From the NCBI GenBank assembly GCA_021810375.1, contig JAJZJB010000004.1:1-43624 (forward strand): a DNA stretch of 43,624 nt. The letters run 5' to 3'. The translations under genes were made by a program, and so were the position numbers. Below the pieces are notes generated by a model. That model saw nothing but the letters and a program-made list of their open reading frames with translations. It searched no databases and was not told the DNA's origin. Below, one piece after another: positions 9,143 to 18,536 of this stretch; position 1 is the first letter of the stretch, and each line of letters starts with the position of its first letter. This DNA comes from Microcaldota archaeon. Lineage in GTDB: Archaea > Micrarchaeota > Micrarchaeia > Micrarchaeales > CABMGC01.

Positions 9143-9436
9143 TCACTTCGTTCTCTTTTTGTAGTACTTGATTGCCTTCTCTGTCCTTTCTACAGGACGG
9201 AAGGCTATCTCATTGCCGTCGACATCGAAATGCGCGTCTTGGAAATAGAACCTAAACGATGACGACTTCTTGACCACACGTTTGGACCCTTTCAAGGTAT
9301 CCATCACGAGCGTGTTCTTGGTCTCGTCTATCACAATTCCTGATAGACCTCGTTGTTTCTTATCCAGTGACTTTAGCACTCGTGCCTTAAGCCCGATGAG
9401 CTCATTAAGCACTATGTTCTTGTTATCATAACCCAT
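9143..9436 (-). CDS. rnp1: RNase P protein component 1 (p29/Pop4)
   Basis: Rnp1-like (LIGLKARVLKSLDKKQRGLSGIVIDETKNTLVM); canonical position before uS17. Confidence 0.9.
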   Translation of the reverse strand: MGYDNKNIVLNELIGLKARVLKSLDKKQRGLSGIVIDETKNTLVMDTLKGSKRVVKKSSSFRFYFQDAHFDVDGNEIAFRPVERTEKAIKYYKKRTK

Positions 9437-9478
9437 AAGGGTAATATGATTACAGGAGATTTATATCAATGTACCTTT

Positions 9479-10249
9479 TTAACCCTTTCGCTCGTTGCCT
9501 TCTACACTATAACCTTGCCCAGTGATGCTTCCATACGCATCCCTGATCCTATCTGTTACGAGCGCCCACATGGATGACCCGGTAACCCATATGCCCATAG
9601 CTGACGCAGATACAATCTCGGTTATGCCCGTGAGGATATGCCCGTCGAAGAGTCCTGATGCTACCGAACCTGCAGCGACTATTGCAGCGGCAATTGATGC
9701 GATGCCGAATGCCTTTTCTCCTTTTATTGCCATGTCTACCCCAATGGCACCAATCGAGGCTGGGGAAGCTCCGAATGTTATGCCTGCAGCTATGTCATGC
9801 ATATACGTGTGGGGCTGCGTTATGCCTGTAACGGAAAGTCCTATTCCAGCGATGCCTAGCCCTATGCTGCTTATGTTATATACTGTAGAATGCGGCAGAG
9901 ATTTCCTGAACCCATACGTAAATGAGAATTCCAGTAGCCCTGATGCAAAGAATGCAGCTCTTAGTAAAGGGTCTCCTGGCAGATATTCGCTTATTTGAGT
10001 AAGCCAGTTGATGTGCTGGGACGATTCTACCGCACCCAGGGCAGAGCCCACAGTCAGTGGCGGTGCCACCATGCCTGCCACGAGAGTGGCTTTCTCAGCC
10101 ATTGTAAGCTCCTTGAAGTGCTTTCCGGACACGGCCTTTATCGGATGCCTTACCATGGCCTTTAGGCCCATGTCACGCTCTTGAGATCCGTCCCCGTCTC
10201 TTGGCCTTGGCAATCCACGAATATCATTTGCATTGCGCCTTCCCAACAT
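9479..10249 (-). CDS. Multi-pass membrane protein, unknown function
   Basis: 256-aa ORF with several hydrophobic segments; no family recognised. Confidence 0.6.
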   Translation of the reverse strand: MLGRRNANDIRGLPRPRDGDGSQERDMGLKAMVRHPIKAVSGKHFKELTMAEKATLVAGMVAPPLTVGSALGAVESSQHINWLTQISEYLPGDPLLRAAFFASGLLEFSFTYGFRKSLPHSTVYNISSIGLGIAGIGLSVTGITQPHTYMHDIAAGITFGASPASIGAIGVDMAIKGEKAFGIASIAAAIVAAGSVASGLFDGHILTGITEIVSASAMGIWVTGSSMWALVTDRIRDAYGSITGQGYSVEGNERKG

Positions 10250-10342
10250 ATCAGTAGTCTGATTCTCGACACATCATAAATCTTTGCTAAGGAAGCGCGA
10301 ATCTCCCTGCGGCGGAACCTTGCTCTATGCTTATGGAATATT

Positions 10343-10470
10343 CGCCAGGGGAGGGATTTGAACCCCCAATCCCCGAAGGGACCGGTTTGCTTGTCGCATC
10401 ATCTGTAAATCAGCTCTTGATATTCTAACGAATTCAAGACCGGCGCATTACCGGATTGTGCTACCCTGGC
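10343..10470 (-). tRNA. tRNA-Ser(UGA), intron-containing, type II variable arm
   Basis: Acceptor GCCAGGG/CCCTGGC; anticodon stem CCGGT/ACCGG; anticodon TGA; variable arm CCC-TTCG-GGG; T arm GGGGG TTCAAAT CCCTC; discriminator G. An approx. 45-nt intron (10388-10432) lies after position 37 and contains TCAAG complementary to CTTGA in the anticodon loop. Confidence 0.9.
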
Positions 10471-10599
10471 ATTTTTTAAACGTAGTATTATTCCAGAGCA
10501 CCAATAAATACATTTGCAATATGAAGTCTGCCGCCTGAGACGTCTTAAACCGTATAGTTTACTAAGGGTTATAAAACATAACTTATCCAATAGATCCAT

Positions 10600-11850
10600 A
10601 TGGCTAGCAGTGTGCTCAGGCTCAAGGACAAGGAGCAGAGGATATTGGTCCTTGCCGCGGATATAGACAATGACCTTTACCAGAAGACCAAGATTAGCGG
10701 GCCATTGCTGGGCAAGGTCCAGAACATTAACGGGGCAACCCAGCTTGCGCTTGCAGATCCGGAGGACACAGACTCAAACACCATGTTTGAAGCGGTAAAG
10801 CTATATGATCAGCTCGTAGAAGACGGGTACATGGTAAATGTGGCCACCATAACGGGGTCGGAGAAGGAAGGTTACAATGCAGATATGGAGATTGCACGGC
10901 AGCTTGAGCTTGTGCTTGAGCAGTACAAGGCAGATTCATGCGTCTTCGTGAGCGACGGCGCGAGTGACGACCGTGTCATACCGATAATACAGTCGAGAAT
11001 CAAGATAAGCAGCGTGAAGATGGTCACGATAAAGCAGGCAAAGGGACTTGAGAATACCTATTTCACCATACTTGAGAAACTTAAGGAGCCGCACTACGCC
11101 AGGATAGTATTCGGATTGCCTGCAGTACTCATCCTGCTCTTTGCAAGCAGTTACATACTTGGTGGCGGATGGGAACCGCCGGCAGCGCTGATAGGTCTGT
11201 ACCTGCTAATCAAGGGATTCGGCCTTGAGGAAGGATTCATCAACTCGTTCAGGGGATTTGGGTTCAGCATAGACAGGATGAGCTTTGTATTCTACCTGGC
11301 TTCCATGATCTTTGTAATTGCGGCAATATTCATAGGGTATGGCAGCTATCTGAGTGCCTACCAGTCTTCTGGAAGCCAGATAAGCTCGTATGCATACGGC
11401 ATAGAAGGATTTCTGATACTTATGCCGGTGATATTGATATTGTATCTTATAGGCAGGATAATAGACACACGTGGAAGCCGATATGTATTCAGAAATTTCA
11501 AGTATGGCATATACATAGGCTCTTCCATTATCTTCTGGGTGCTCTCGCTCTCTTTCGTTGCGTGGATTGTCGGCCAGATCTACTTCAGCCAATTCATAAA
11601 TTTTACCGTCCTGGCCATAATTATAGGAATTGGCATATCTACAGTGGCAAGCCTGCTGCGCAGGAGGACCCTTCAGCAGAAGAAGCTCAAGGACAAATTA
11701 GTAGTAAACGAGCTTGGAGCACTAATAGGCAAGGTTGCGGGGCTTAACATAAAATCCGGAAGGTTCATAGTGAACACCAGCTTCGGGAACCCCGTATCGT
11801 ATAGCGTGGACAGGATAATAGACATTTCGGACAAGGTAGTGATAAAGTAG
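10600..11850 (+). CDS. DUF373-family archaeal membrane protein
   Basis: N-terminal ILVLAADIDNDL...GPLLG...LALADPEDTDSNTMFEAVKLYDQL typical of DUF373, followed by multiple TM segments. Confidence 0.85.
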   Translation: MASSVLRLKDKEQRILVLAADIDNDLYQKTKISGPLLGKVQNINGATQLALADPEDTDSNTMFEAVKLYDQLVEDGYMVNVATITGSEKEGYNADMEIARQLELVLEQYKADSCVFVSDGASDDRVIPIIQSRIKISSVKMVTIKQAKGLENTYFTILEKLKEPHYARIVFGLPAVLILLFASSYILGGGWEPPAALIGLYLLIKGFGLEEGFINSFRGFGFSIDRMSFVFYLASMIFVIAAIFIGYGSYLSAYQSSGSQISSYAYGIEGFLILMPVILILYLIGRIIDTRGSRYVFRNFKYGIYIGSSIIFWVLSLSFVAWIVGQIYFSQFINFTVLAIIIGIGISTVASLLRRRTLQQKKLKDKLVVNELGALIGKVAGLNIKSGRFIVNTSFGNPVSYSVDRIIDISDKVVIK

Positions 11851-12239
11851 TAGCTATCAGATATATTTCAGCGTATACTTACTACCTGCTCGCATCCCTC
11901 GCAGTTGCAGCCAGCACTCTTACTGCAACCGCGGAATTGTTGCTCATAGCAGTCTATTTGCGGAGCATGACGCAACCTGCACGTTAGTTACTGCGGTCGC
12001 TATGCCATTGACCTCTGCCAGCGCGGGCATATAATTCCCACATGCTTGCAAGCACCTGCATTTCAACTATCGAGAGCTTGCGGAACTTTGCTGCGGAGCA
12101 TATTATCCGTGATTGTATTATCGGTATAATCTCCGCATATTGATCTTGAATGCAATATTAATGTCGCAATCTTTGAGAGAGGTAGGAATGTCCTCAGGAA
12201 CGCTATGAACCAGTATAGAAGAATGTGAAGATTCAGGCG

Positions 12240-12830
12240 CTACCCAAATAGCTCTCTTTCTACTATTATGGAGATTAGGTGACATACGGTAAGATGGCCT
12301 TCTTGCATTATTGATGTCTTACCAGTATTAATGATTATTGCAGTATCTGAGATATCCTTGAGTTGGCCTTTGGGGCCAGTGAGCCCTATAACATATATAC
12401 CCAGATCCTTTGCCTTTTTAACTGCGGCGATAACGTTTTTTGAGTTTCCTGAAGTGGATATTGCAAGGGCTACGTCACCTCTTTTTCCTATACCTTCAAG
12501 TTGCCGTGCAAATATCTCGTCGTACCCGTAATCGTTTGCTATAGCAGTTATGTTTGAGGTATTTGAAGTTAAAGCTATTGCAGCTATAGGTTTCCGTGGG
12601 TTTCTGGTATCCTCGTTTTCTCTAGTATTTACATGTATGCCTATGAATTCTCCCACTATGTGCTGTGCGTCTGCAGCTGAGCCGCCATTGCCAAACGCTA
12701 TAAGCTTATTTCCGTTCCTTAGAGCCTTGCATATGATATTGACCGCGTCAATTATTGTTTTCTGATCTATTGCCTTACGTACATCAGCTCCTTCCGTAAT
12801 ATAGTCGTTTATTAGTTTTGTGTGGTCCAT
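12240..12830 (-). CDS. gmhA: SIS-domain phosphoheptose isomerase (GmhA-like)
   Basis: LIAFGNGGSAADAQHIVGEF...; ISTSGNSKNVIAAVKKAK. Confidence 0.85.
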   Translation of the reverse strand: MDHTKLINDYITEGADVRKAIDQKTIIDAVNIICKALRNGNKLIAFGNGGSAADAQHIVGEFIGIHVNTRENEDTRNPRKPIAAIALTSNTSNITAIANDYGYDEIFARQLEGIGKRGDVALAISTSGNSKNVIAAVKKAKDLGIYVIGLTGPKGQLKDISDTAIIINTGKTSIMQEGHLTVCHLISIIVERELFG

Positions 12831-12896
12831 TAATCTCTATATTTTTATACAATTCTGTTGTTTATAAATGTTTGTTGCATTTAGTTAATTGGTATC

Positions 12897-13631
12897 TTGA
12901 TGTCTAATAAAGAAGTGCCAGAGATAGCCATAATAATTGCAGGTGGAGAAGGCACACGACTTCGGCCGATCACTTATGATACGCCAAAACCATTGGTTCC
13001 AATACTAGGTAAACCGTTGGTTGAGTACACAATAGATGAAATTTATCGAAATGGAATACGAGAGGCAATTTTGGCCATAGGGTATAAGGCGGAGAAGATC
13101 GAAAGGTACTTTGAGAAGACTAAAGGGTCTACTAATGTAAAGTTAAATTACAGTGTGGAAAGGGAGAAGCTCGGCACCGGAGGGGCGATAAAACTTGCAA
13201 TGAGTATAGCCGATGGGCATAAAGACCTCGCGGTAATAAACGGCGACAATCTTTTCAGGCTTGATTTTGCAGCCATGTATAAGAGACACCTTGCCAACAA
13301 GGCACTCGTGACAATTGCCATAATAAGAGTCGATAACGTTAAGGGTTCCGGAGTAGTCGTCCTTGACGGTGAGAGGGTAACGCAGTTTGTTGAGAAGCCT
13401 GATCCGGATAAGGCGCCCAGCCATTTCATAAGCTGCGGCATTTACATAATCAGCAGTAGGATAGCCAAGGCCTTCCCTGACGCAGACGCCTTCTCGTTTG
13501 AGAAGGACGTACTGGAGAAGCTTGCCGCAAAGGGGCAGATCTATGCCTATCCCGCAGAGGTTTTCTATACCGTCAATGACCACGAGCAATACAGGAAGGC
13601 TGAGGAAGCGTTAAAACAGCATAAGGTATAA
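12897..13631 (+). CDS. Sugar-phosphate nucleotidyltransferase
   Basis: IIIAGGEGTRLRPITYDTPKPLVPILGKPLVEYTID and downstream nucleotidyltransferase signatures. Confidence 0.9.
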   Translation: MMSNKEVPEIAIIIAGGEGTRLRPITYDTPKPLVPILGKPLVEYTIDEIYRNGIREAILAIGYKAEKIERYFEKTKGSTNVKLNYSVEREKLGTGGAIKLAMSIADGHKDLAVINGDNLFRLDFAAMYKRHLANKALVTIAIIRVDNVKGSGVVVLDGERVTQFVEKPDPDKAPSHFISCGIYIISSRIAKAFPDADAFSFEKDVLEKLAAKGQIYAYPAEVFYTVNDHEQYRKAEEALKQHKV

Positions 13632-13644
13632 TGGTATCGATAAG

Positions 13645-14706
13645 ATGAGTGTGAAGGTGGCGCTTCTCGGGCAGTCGGAAAACTTCAGCAGAAGCATCGG
13701 GTCGGGCATACCGTCGTATATGTATGAACTTGCCAGGCACTTTAAGAAACTTGCAAAAGAATCAGGATTTGATGTCTCTGTAGTTCCATACAAGCGGACT
13801 TCTTCGGAGCTTGCCGACTTCCTAGGCATGGCTGCAGGTAGCCTGGTAAAGGATTACCGCGGATTTGACATAGTCCACAATCTTGACGTAAAGCCGTTGC
13901 TTCCGCTAAACAGGGGCAAGGCTCTCTTTGTAGCTACTGCGCATGATTACCAGCCATTGCTTGCCCCAGAGCTTGATGCGGATATGCTTAATAGCGTTAA
14001 GGAAAGGCTAAGGCTTGCGCTTGAGATAAGATACAGCCTAAGGCTTACGCTTGCCGCAGACTACATAATTGCAAGGTCCACTCTGACCAGAGATGATGCA
14101 GTCCGACTCGGGTTTGGAAGGAAGAGAGTCTTTGTTGTAGGAGGTGCTGTAGATGAGAGATACCGCAGACGGTTGCCCAGCAAGGAAGGCAGGAACACGT
14201 ATACTGTTGGATACATAGGCGCGTTTAGGACGAGGAAGAATGTTGCCTTTGCGGTGAGGGCATTCAACAGGGTAAAAGACAACGGGATAAGATTTGACTT
14301 GTGGGGCAGGCCTGCATATGAATATGAGATGCTCAGGCAGGAAGCCGTCAATCCGAATATATCATTCAGGGGATTCGCTCCGGAAAAGAGACTCGTGCAG
14401 GTATACGACTCATTCGACGCTTTTGTCTTCCCTAGCCTTTATGAAGGTCTCTGCCTTCCGATACTTGAGGCTCAGGCGCGTGGATTGCCGGTAATAATAT
14501 GCAGCGCGGGAATGATACCAGAAGAGACTAGCAAGTACTGCTTTAAGGTAAGGAGCGAGGATGAGATGGCAGAGACCATAGAGCATCTGAAGAACAATGG
14601 ATACAATGAAAAACAGAGGAAACGGGCCATGTCCTATGCAAGGAGCTTCACCTGGGAGAAGACTGCCGAGGATACGCTTGACGTGTACAATAAGATACTA
14701 AAGTGA
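13645..14706 (+). CDS. Glycosyltransferase family 1/4-like
   Basis: VYDSFDAFVFPSLYEGLCLPILEAQARGLPVIICSAGMIPEE is a GT4-type C-terminal motif. Confidence 0.88.
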   Translation: MSVKVALLGQSENFSRSIGSGIPSYMYELARHFKKLAKESGFDVSVVPYKRTSSELADFLGMAAGSLVKDYRGFDIVHNLDVKPLLPLNRGKALFVATAHDYQPLLAPELDADMLNSVKERLRLALEIRYSLRLTLAADYIIARSTLTRDDAVRLGFGRKRVFVVGGAVDERYRRRLPSKEGRNTYTVGYIGAFRTRKNVAFAVRAFNRVKDNGIRFDLWGRPAYEYEMLRQEAVNPNISFRGFAPEKRLVQVYDSFDAFVFPSLYEGLCLPILEAQARGLPVIICSAGMIPEETSKYCFKVRSEDEMAETIEHLKNNGYNEKQRKRAMSYARSFTWEKTAEDTLDVYNKILK

Positions 14707-16212
14707 GAGAAGGCTTCTGCCCTTTGTGCCGCTCTTTATCCCGAAATAGGCTAGCATAGTCGGGGCTATGTCAAGCACAGATGCATGGCCGATATTCAGC
14801 TTGACCGGGCCAGAGTAGCCTATTATACCGTTCCTTATGTGGTCTCCGCTCTTTGCGTGCTCAGGCTTCATGAACAACGTCTTTGGTGAATAGTTGAATA
14901 TGTCCATTGTGTATCCTTTCCTTATCTCTATGAAGAGGTCAGGCGGTATGAATGTCTTTGCACCCCTGTAGTAATCTGCAGCATCCTCAAACCCAGCAAT
15001 CAGCTTCTCTCCGTCCTTGCTCCTGGCTTCACCAAGCTTTCTTTTTATGTCTGAGATGACTTTCCCTCTCTCGGAGTCCTTTACTATGCCGGATGAGAAG
15101 CGCTTATCGTTTATCCATAGTGTGGCGAATGGCCCATTCGATACCTCGGCGAATGCCATTGACTTCTTCATGTCGAAGTCAAAGATATGCAGCCTTGTGT
15201 ACTCTCCCGAGGATGCGTTGGCGAGAAACTTGCCAACAAACCCTGTTGTGACCTTCTTGACCTGATACGGCATCTTGTCATAAGTCTTCCTGAGGCCGCT
15301 TCTCATAAGCTTCTCCCGTAATTCATAGCTTGCCGGAGCGCCTGGCTTCGATGCTGCGCCTATGCTCTTAGCCACAGATTCCTTCAAGACAAGGAAGCCG
15401 TTCTCTATAAGCCATCCGTTTAATAGGAATTTCTCCCTCATGGGCTGCGCGCCGTGGTCTGAGACGATAACCATAAGCGCATTCTCCTTCCTCGCCCTTT
15501 CCTCTATGTATGCGATGAACTTCGCTATCTCTGCATAGACCGGCAGTATGTAGTCCCATTTTTCCCTTGTGCCGAGCGTAAAATGCTGTATCCTGTCCGT
15601 CTCGGTGAAGCAGACATAGACAAAGTCGTAATCGTTCTCCTCGATCATCTCCTTTGCCATCCCGCTCCTATTTGCGACGCTTTTAACGTAGGCCTGAGAC
15701 GCTGCGGAATTGCTTATCTTCCCCTCTGCCATTCCCTTCTCTATTTCAGGTTCACCGTCAAAACCATGCTTTGACATCAGCTTCCTCAGCCTCTCGCTGT
15801 TTGCGCGTGACCTGAGTGGAAAGCCGCTTATAAAGTCTATATTTCCGAATTCAGGCAAGGTAATGTTAGTCGCAGGGGTTATGACCAGGGATTTCAAGCC
15901 CCGGTCGGCAAATGCCTTCCAGAAAGGGGGATGGGCGTTAGAATTATAGTATACTACATCCTTTACATAGTCCTTCTTTATGACGAAAAAGTCAGGGGTT
16001 CCGTGTTCAGCAGGGCTCAGTCCGGTGTATATGGTGGGCCAGGCAGATCCGGTCATAGGGGGCAGGGTTGACTCCAGATTTCCTATCTGGCCACGCAGCA
16101 GCAGCTTGCTGAAAGGCTCCATGCCTTTCTTGTCCTTTAGTTCTTCAAGCAGCCAGAGCGGAGCTGCGTCTATCCCTATAAGGTAAAGCTTCTTTCTTGT
16201 TGACCTTGCCAT
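14698..16212 (-). CDS. Alkaline phosphatase superfamily / type I phosphodiesterase-nucleotide pyrophosphatase-like protein
   Basis: LIGIDAAPLWLLEEL...PPMTGSAWPTIYTGLSPAEHGTPDFF; VIVSDHGAQPM. Confidence 0.85.
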   Translation of the reverse strand: MARSTRKKLYLIGIDAAPLWLLEELKDKKGMEPFSKLLLRGQIGNLESTLPPMTGSAWPTIYTGLSPAEHGTPDFFVIKKDYVKDVVYYNSNAHPPFWKAFADRGLKSLVITPATNITLPEFGNIDFISGFPLRSRANSERLRKLMSKHGFDGEPEIEKGMAEGKISNSAASQAYVKSVANRSGMAKEMIEENDYDFVYVCFTETDRIQHFTLGTREKWDYILPVYAEIAKFIAYIEERARKENALMVIVSDHGAQPMREKFLLNGWLIENGFLVLKESVAKSIGAASKPGAPASYELREKLMRSGLRKTYDKMPYQVKKVTTGFVGKFLANASSGEYTRLHIFDFDMKKSMAFAEVSNGPFATLWINDKRFSSGIVKDSERGKVISDIKRKLGEARSKDGEKLIAGFEDAADYYRGAKTFIPPDLFIEIRKGYTMDIFNYSPKTLFMKPEHAKSGDHIRNGIIGYSGPVKLNIGHASVLDIAPTMLAYFGIKSGTKGRSLLSL

Positions 16213-16213
16213 G

Positions 16214-17437
16214 CTATTCCTTTATAATGCCTATTCCTGCAAACTCCCTGTTGCTGTAAAGCACAAATCTTCCAAGCTCCATTGTCTTCGAGAACGGTTC
16301 TGCGGCGATGCTTTCTCCTAGGGAGAGCCTGACATTAGCCGCATTCAGCGTTTTTATCTTCTTGCTCCTTTCAGTCTTTCCTGTAACCACATCGACAGCA
16401 GCGAGTACGTCTATCTTTGCAGGGATTTCTATGCCATTGAATCTTATTGTGGTATTCCCGCCTATCACCGATGTGAAGAAGACAAGCGCATCGATATCGT
16501 CTGTTGCAGTGAGGTTGTCATTTTCGCTGCAAAGAATGTGGCCTCTCGCGTCTTCTGTTATCTTTTTGTCCAGTGTAATTGCAATATTCTCATTCGTCTT
16601 GGCAGACCTTGCCTTAGCCCCTTTTACAAACAGCGCTTTTACCCTATAGTGCGCGTTCCCGGGGACGAGCTTTACTTTTTCATTTGTCCTTACTGTACCG
16701 CAGATTACCTTTCCAATAAGCGTTTTCTCCTTTTTGTCAGGCAGCTCTCCCTGCATGACTATTCTCAGCTTGTTTCTTTCCCTTTCTGTTGAAGATCCCT
16801 TTGCAAACCTGTACATGGTATCGAGAAGGCTTCCTCCCAGATACCACTTGATGCTGCTGGTCTTTTCCACAAGGTTCTCTGTGTTGTATGCAGAAATAGG
16901 GATGAAGTCAAGATCTTCATTGCCAAAGCCTATTCTCTCAAGGAATTCCGAGAGTTCACTCTTTATCTCCTTGAACCTCTTCTCGTTGTATTTGACGGTG
17001 TCCATCTTGTTTACAGCTACGACGATCTTCTTTATCCCCATCATCTTCGCAAGGAAGAGATGCCTTTTTGTCTGATCCTTTATGCCCTCGTCGGGCTTCG
17101 CCGAGACGAGGAGGAGTGCGAAGTCTGCATATGATGCACCGCTCATCATGTTCTTTATCAACTCCTCGTGGCCCGGAACGTCTATGAATTCAAAAGCCGC
17201 ATCCTTGTACTTTATCTGCGCCCTTGTGGTATCTATGGTCATCTCGTTTTCCCGTTCCTCCTGGAAGCTGTCGAGTATGTAACCGGGCTCAAATTGCCTG
17301 CCGAGCTGCCTGCTTGTCTTGCGTGCCTCGTTTATCCTCTGCTCAGTGACAGATCTGGTTGCTATGAGAAGGCTTCCCAGCAGTGTTGACTTGCCATGGT
17401 CCTTGTGGCCCAATAAGGTTACCTTGTTTATCATCAT
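16214..17437 (-). CDS. CysN-like translation-factor-type GTPase (ATP sulfurylase large subunit-like)
   Basis: GHKDHGKST (G1), DVPGHEE (G3), NKMD (G4); directly follows a CysD-like gene. Confidence 0.8.
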   Translation of the reverse strand: MMINKVTLLGHKDHGKSTLLGSLLIATRSVTEQRINEARKTSRQLGRQFEPGYILDSFQEERENEMTIDTTRAQIKYKDAAFEFIDVPGHEELIKNMMSGASYADFALLLVSAKPDEGIKDQTKRHLFLAKMMGIKKIVVAVNKMDTVKYNEKRFKEIKSELSEFLERIGFGNEDLDFIPISAYNTENLVEKTSSIKWYLGGSLLDTMYRFAKGSSTERERNKLRIVMQGELPDKKEKTLIGKVICGTVRTNEKVKLVPGNAHYRVKALFVKGAKARSAKTNENIAITLDKKITEDARGHILCSENDNLTATDDIDALVFFTSVIGGNTTIRFNGIEIPAKIDVLAAVDVVTGKTERSKKIKTLNAANVRLSLGESIAAEPFSKTMELGRFVLYSNREFAGIGIIKE

Positions 17438-17446
17438 GAAATCCGC

Positions 17447-18235
17447 TCACATGTAGCCCAGCGACCTTAAGCGCTCCATCACATAGGCTTTTTCCTTGTC
17501 CTGGTCACGTCCAGCCCTCTCTTCCGTTTCTGTTGTCTCCAACTCGCTTATTATGTCGTCGATAGACTTTGCGCTTGATCTTACCTTTGACGTGCAGTGG
17601 GTGCATCCAAGGCTTCTGTACCTGTACCCGTTTCTTGAGTAGTATAACGGGTTTATTGGCACTTTCTCTTTCTTTATATAAGACCAGATATCTATCTCAT
17701 TGAAGTCGAGCAGCGGGTGAACCCTTACATGACCTTTCGTGTCCCCTTTTGAGGCATAGTCGTCCCACATCTCCGCGCGCTGGTTCTTGTAGTCCCACTT
17801 GAAGTCGGTATCCCGCGGTGAGACATACCTCTCCTTTGCCCTTATCCCGTGCTCGTCCCTCCTTATCGAGACTATTAAGGCATCGAAGCCGCGCTCTGCC
17901 ATGAGTTTCTTTAGTGCAACCGTCTTGTTTTCTCCGCAGCAGGCGAAACCAGACATCTCCGGCTTTATCTGGCTCTTTGCGACGATAAGGTCAAGATTCC
18001 ATTTCTTGGCAAGGTATTCCCTGAATGCGTATGTTTCAGGAAAGTCAATCCCGTTGTCGATATGGATTACTGGGAAAGGAACCTTGCCCAGGAACGCTTT
18101 TCTGGCTAACGCAAGCATTGTAGTGCTGTCCTTTCCCATGCTCCAGAGCGCTGCCACATTCTTGAACTTGGACTTAGCCTCGCGCATTATGAATATGCTC
18201 CTCTCTTCCAACTCGTTTAGGTCTTGCTTTATCAT
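17447..18235 (-). CDS. cysD: CysD-like sulfate adenylyltransferase small subunit (PP-loop ATPase)
   Basis: WSMGKDSTTMLALARKAFLGKVPFPVIHIDNGIDFPETYAFRE; C-terminal TEERAGRDQDKEKAYVMERLRSLGYM. Confidence 0.85.
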   Translation of the reverse strand: MIKQDLNELEERSIFIMREAKSKFKNVAALWSMGKDSTTMLALARKAFLGKVPFPVIHIDNGIDFPETYAFREYLAKKWNLDLIVAKSQIKPEMSGFACCGENKTVALKKLMAERGFDALIVSIRRDEHGIRAKERYVSPRDTDFKWDYKNQRAEMWDDYASKGDTKGHVRVHPLLDFNEIDIWSYIKKEKVPINPLYYSRNGYRYRSLGCTHCTSKVRSSAKSIDDIISELETTETEERAGRDQDKEKAYVMERLRSLGYM

Positions 18236-18239
18236 GCTC

Positions 18240-18527
18240 TCACTTGTTTATGTTCAACAGGCCCTTGAGAAATATTGTAGTGCCTTCAACCTTCCTGCCC
18301 TTCTCCATGAATACAGGCACCCTTGCCAGCTCTTTGCCTTTTGCGTCGTACAACCCGGCATACGCCTTTCTCAAGTCGTCCTTGTTGGCCAGCTTTCCCT
18401 TTGCAAATACAACATTATAGTATTTTGCCCTGCTTCTCTTCAGCATCAGGCCAAAGCTCTTCCAGTTCTTCTCTGTTGGTTCTTTCCATAGCTTACCTGA
18501 CATCTCTTCAAGTTTATCTTTTACCAT
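18240..18527 (-). CDS. 95-aa protein of unknown function in the CysDN operon
   Basis: ORF between RHH and cysD on the same strand with about 5-10 bp gaps; no family recognised. Confidence 0.65.
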   Translation of the reverse strand: MVKDKLEEMSGKLWKEPTEKNWKSFGLMLKRSRAKYYNVVFAKGKLANKDDLRKAYAGLYDAKGKELARVPVFMEKGRKVEGTTIFLKGLLNINK

Positions 18528-18536
18528 CAGATCACT

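Noticed and set aside
10388-10432. Box C/D guide RNA inside the tRNA intron (GATGATG and CTGA present)
   Set aside because: The order and spacing of the boxes do not fit a C/D RNA and the intron is too short.
10399-10599. 66-aa minus-strand ORF
   Set aside because: It overlaps the tRNA-Ser gene and its intron.
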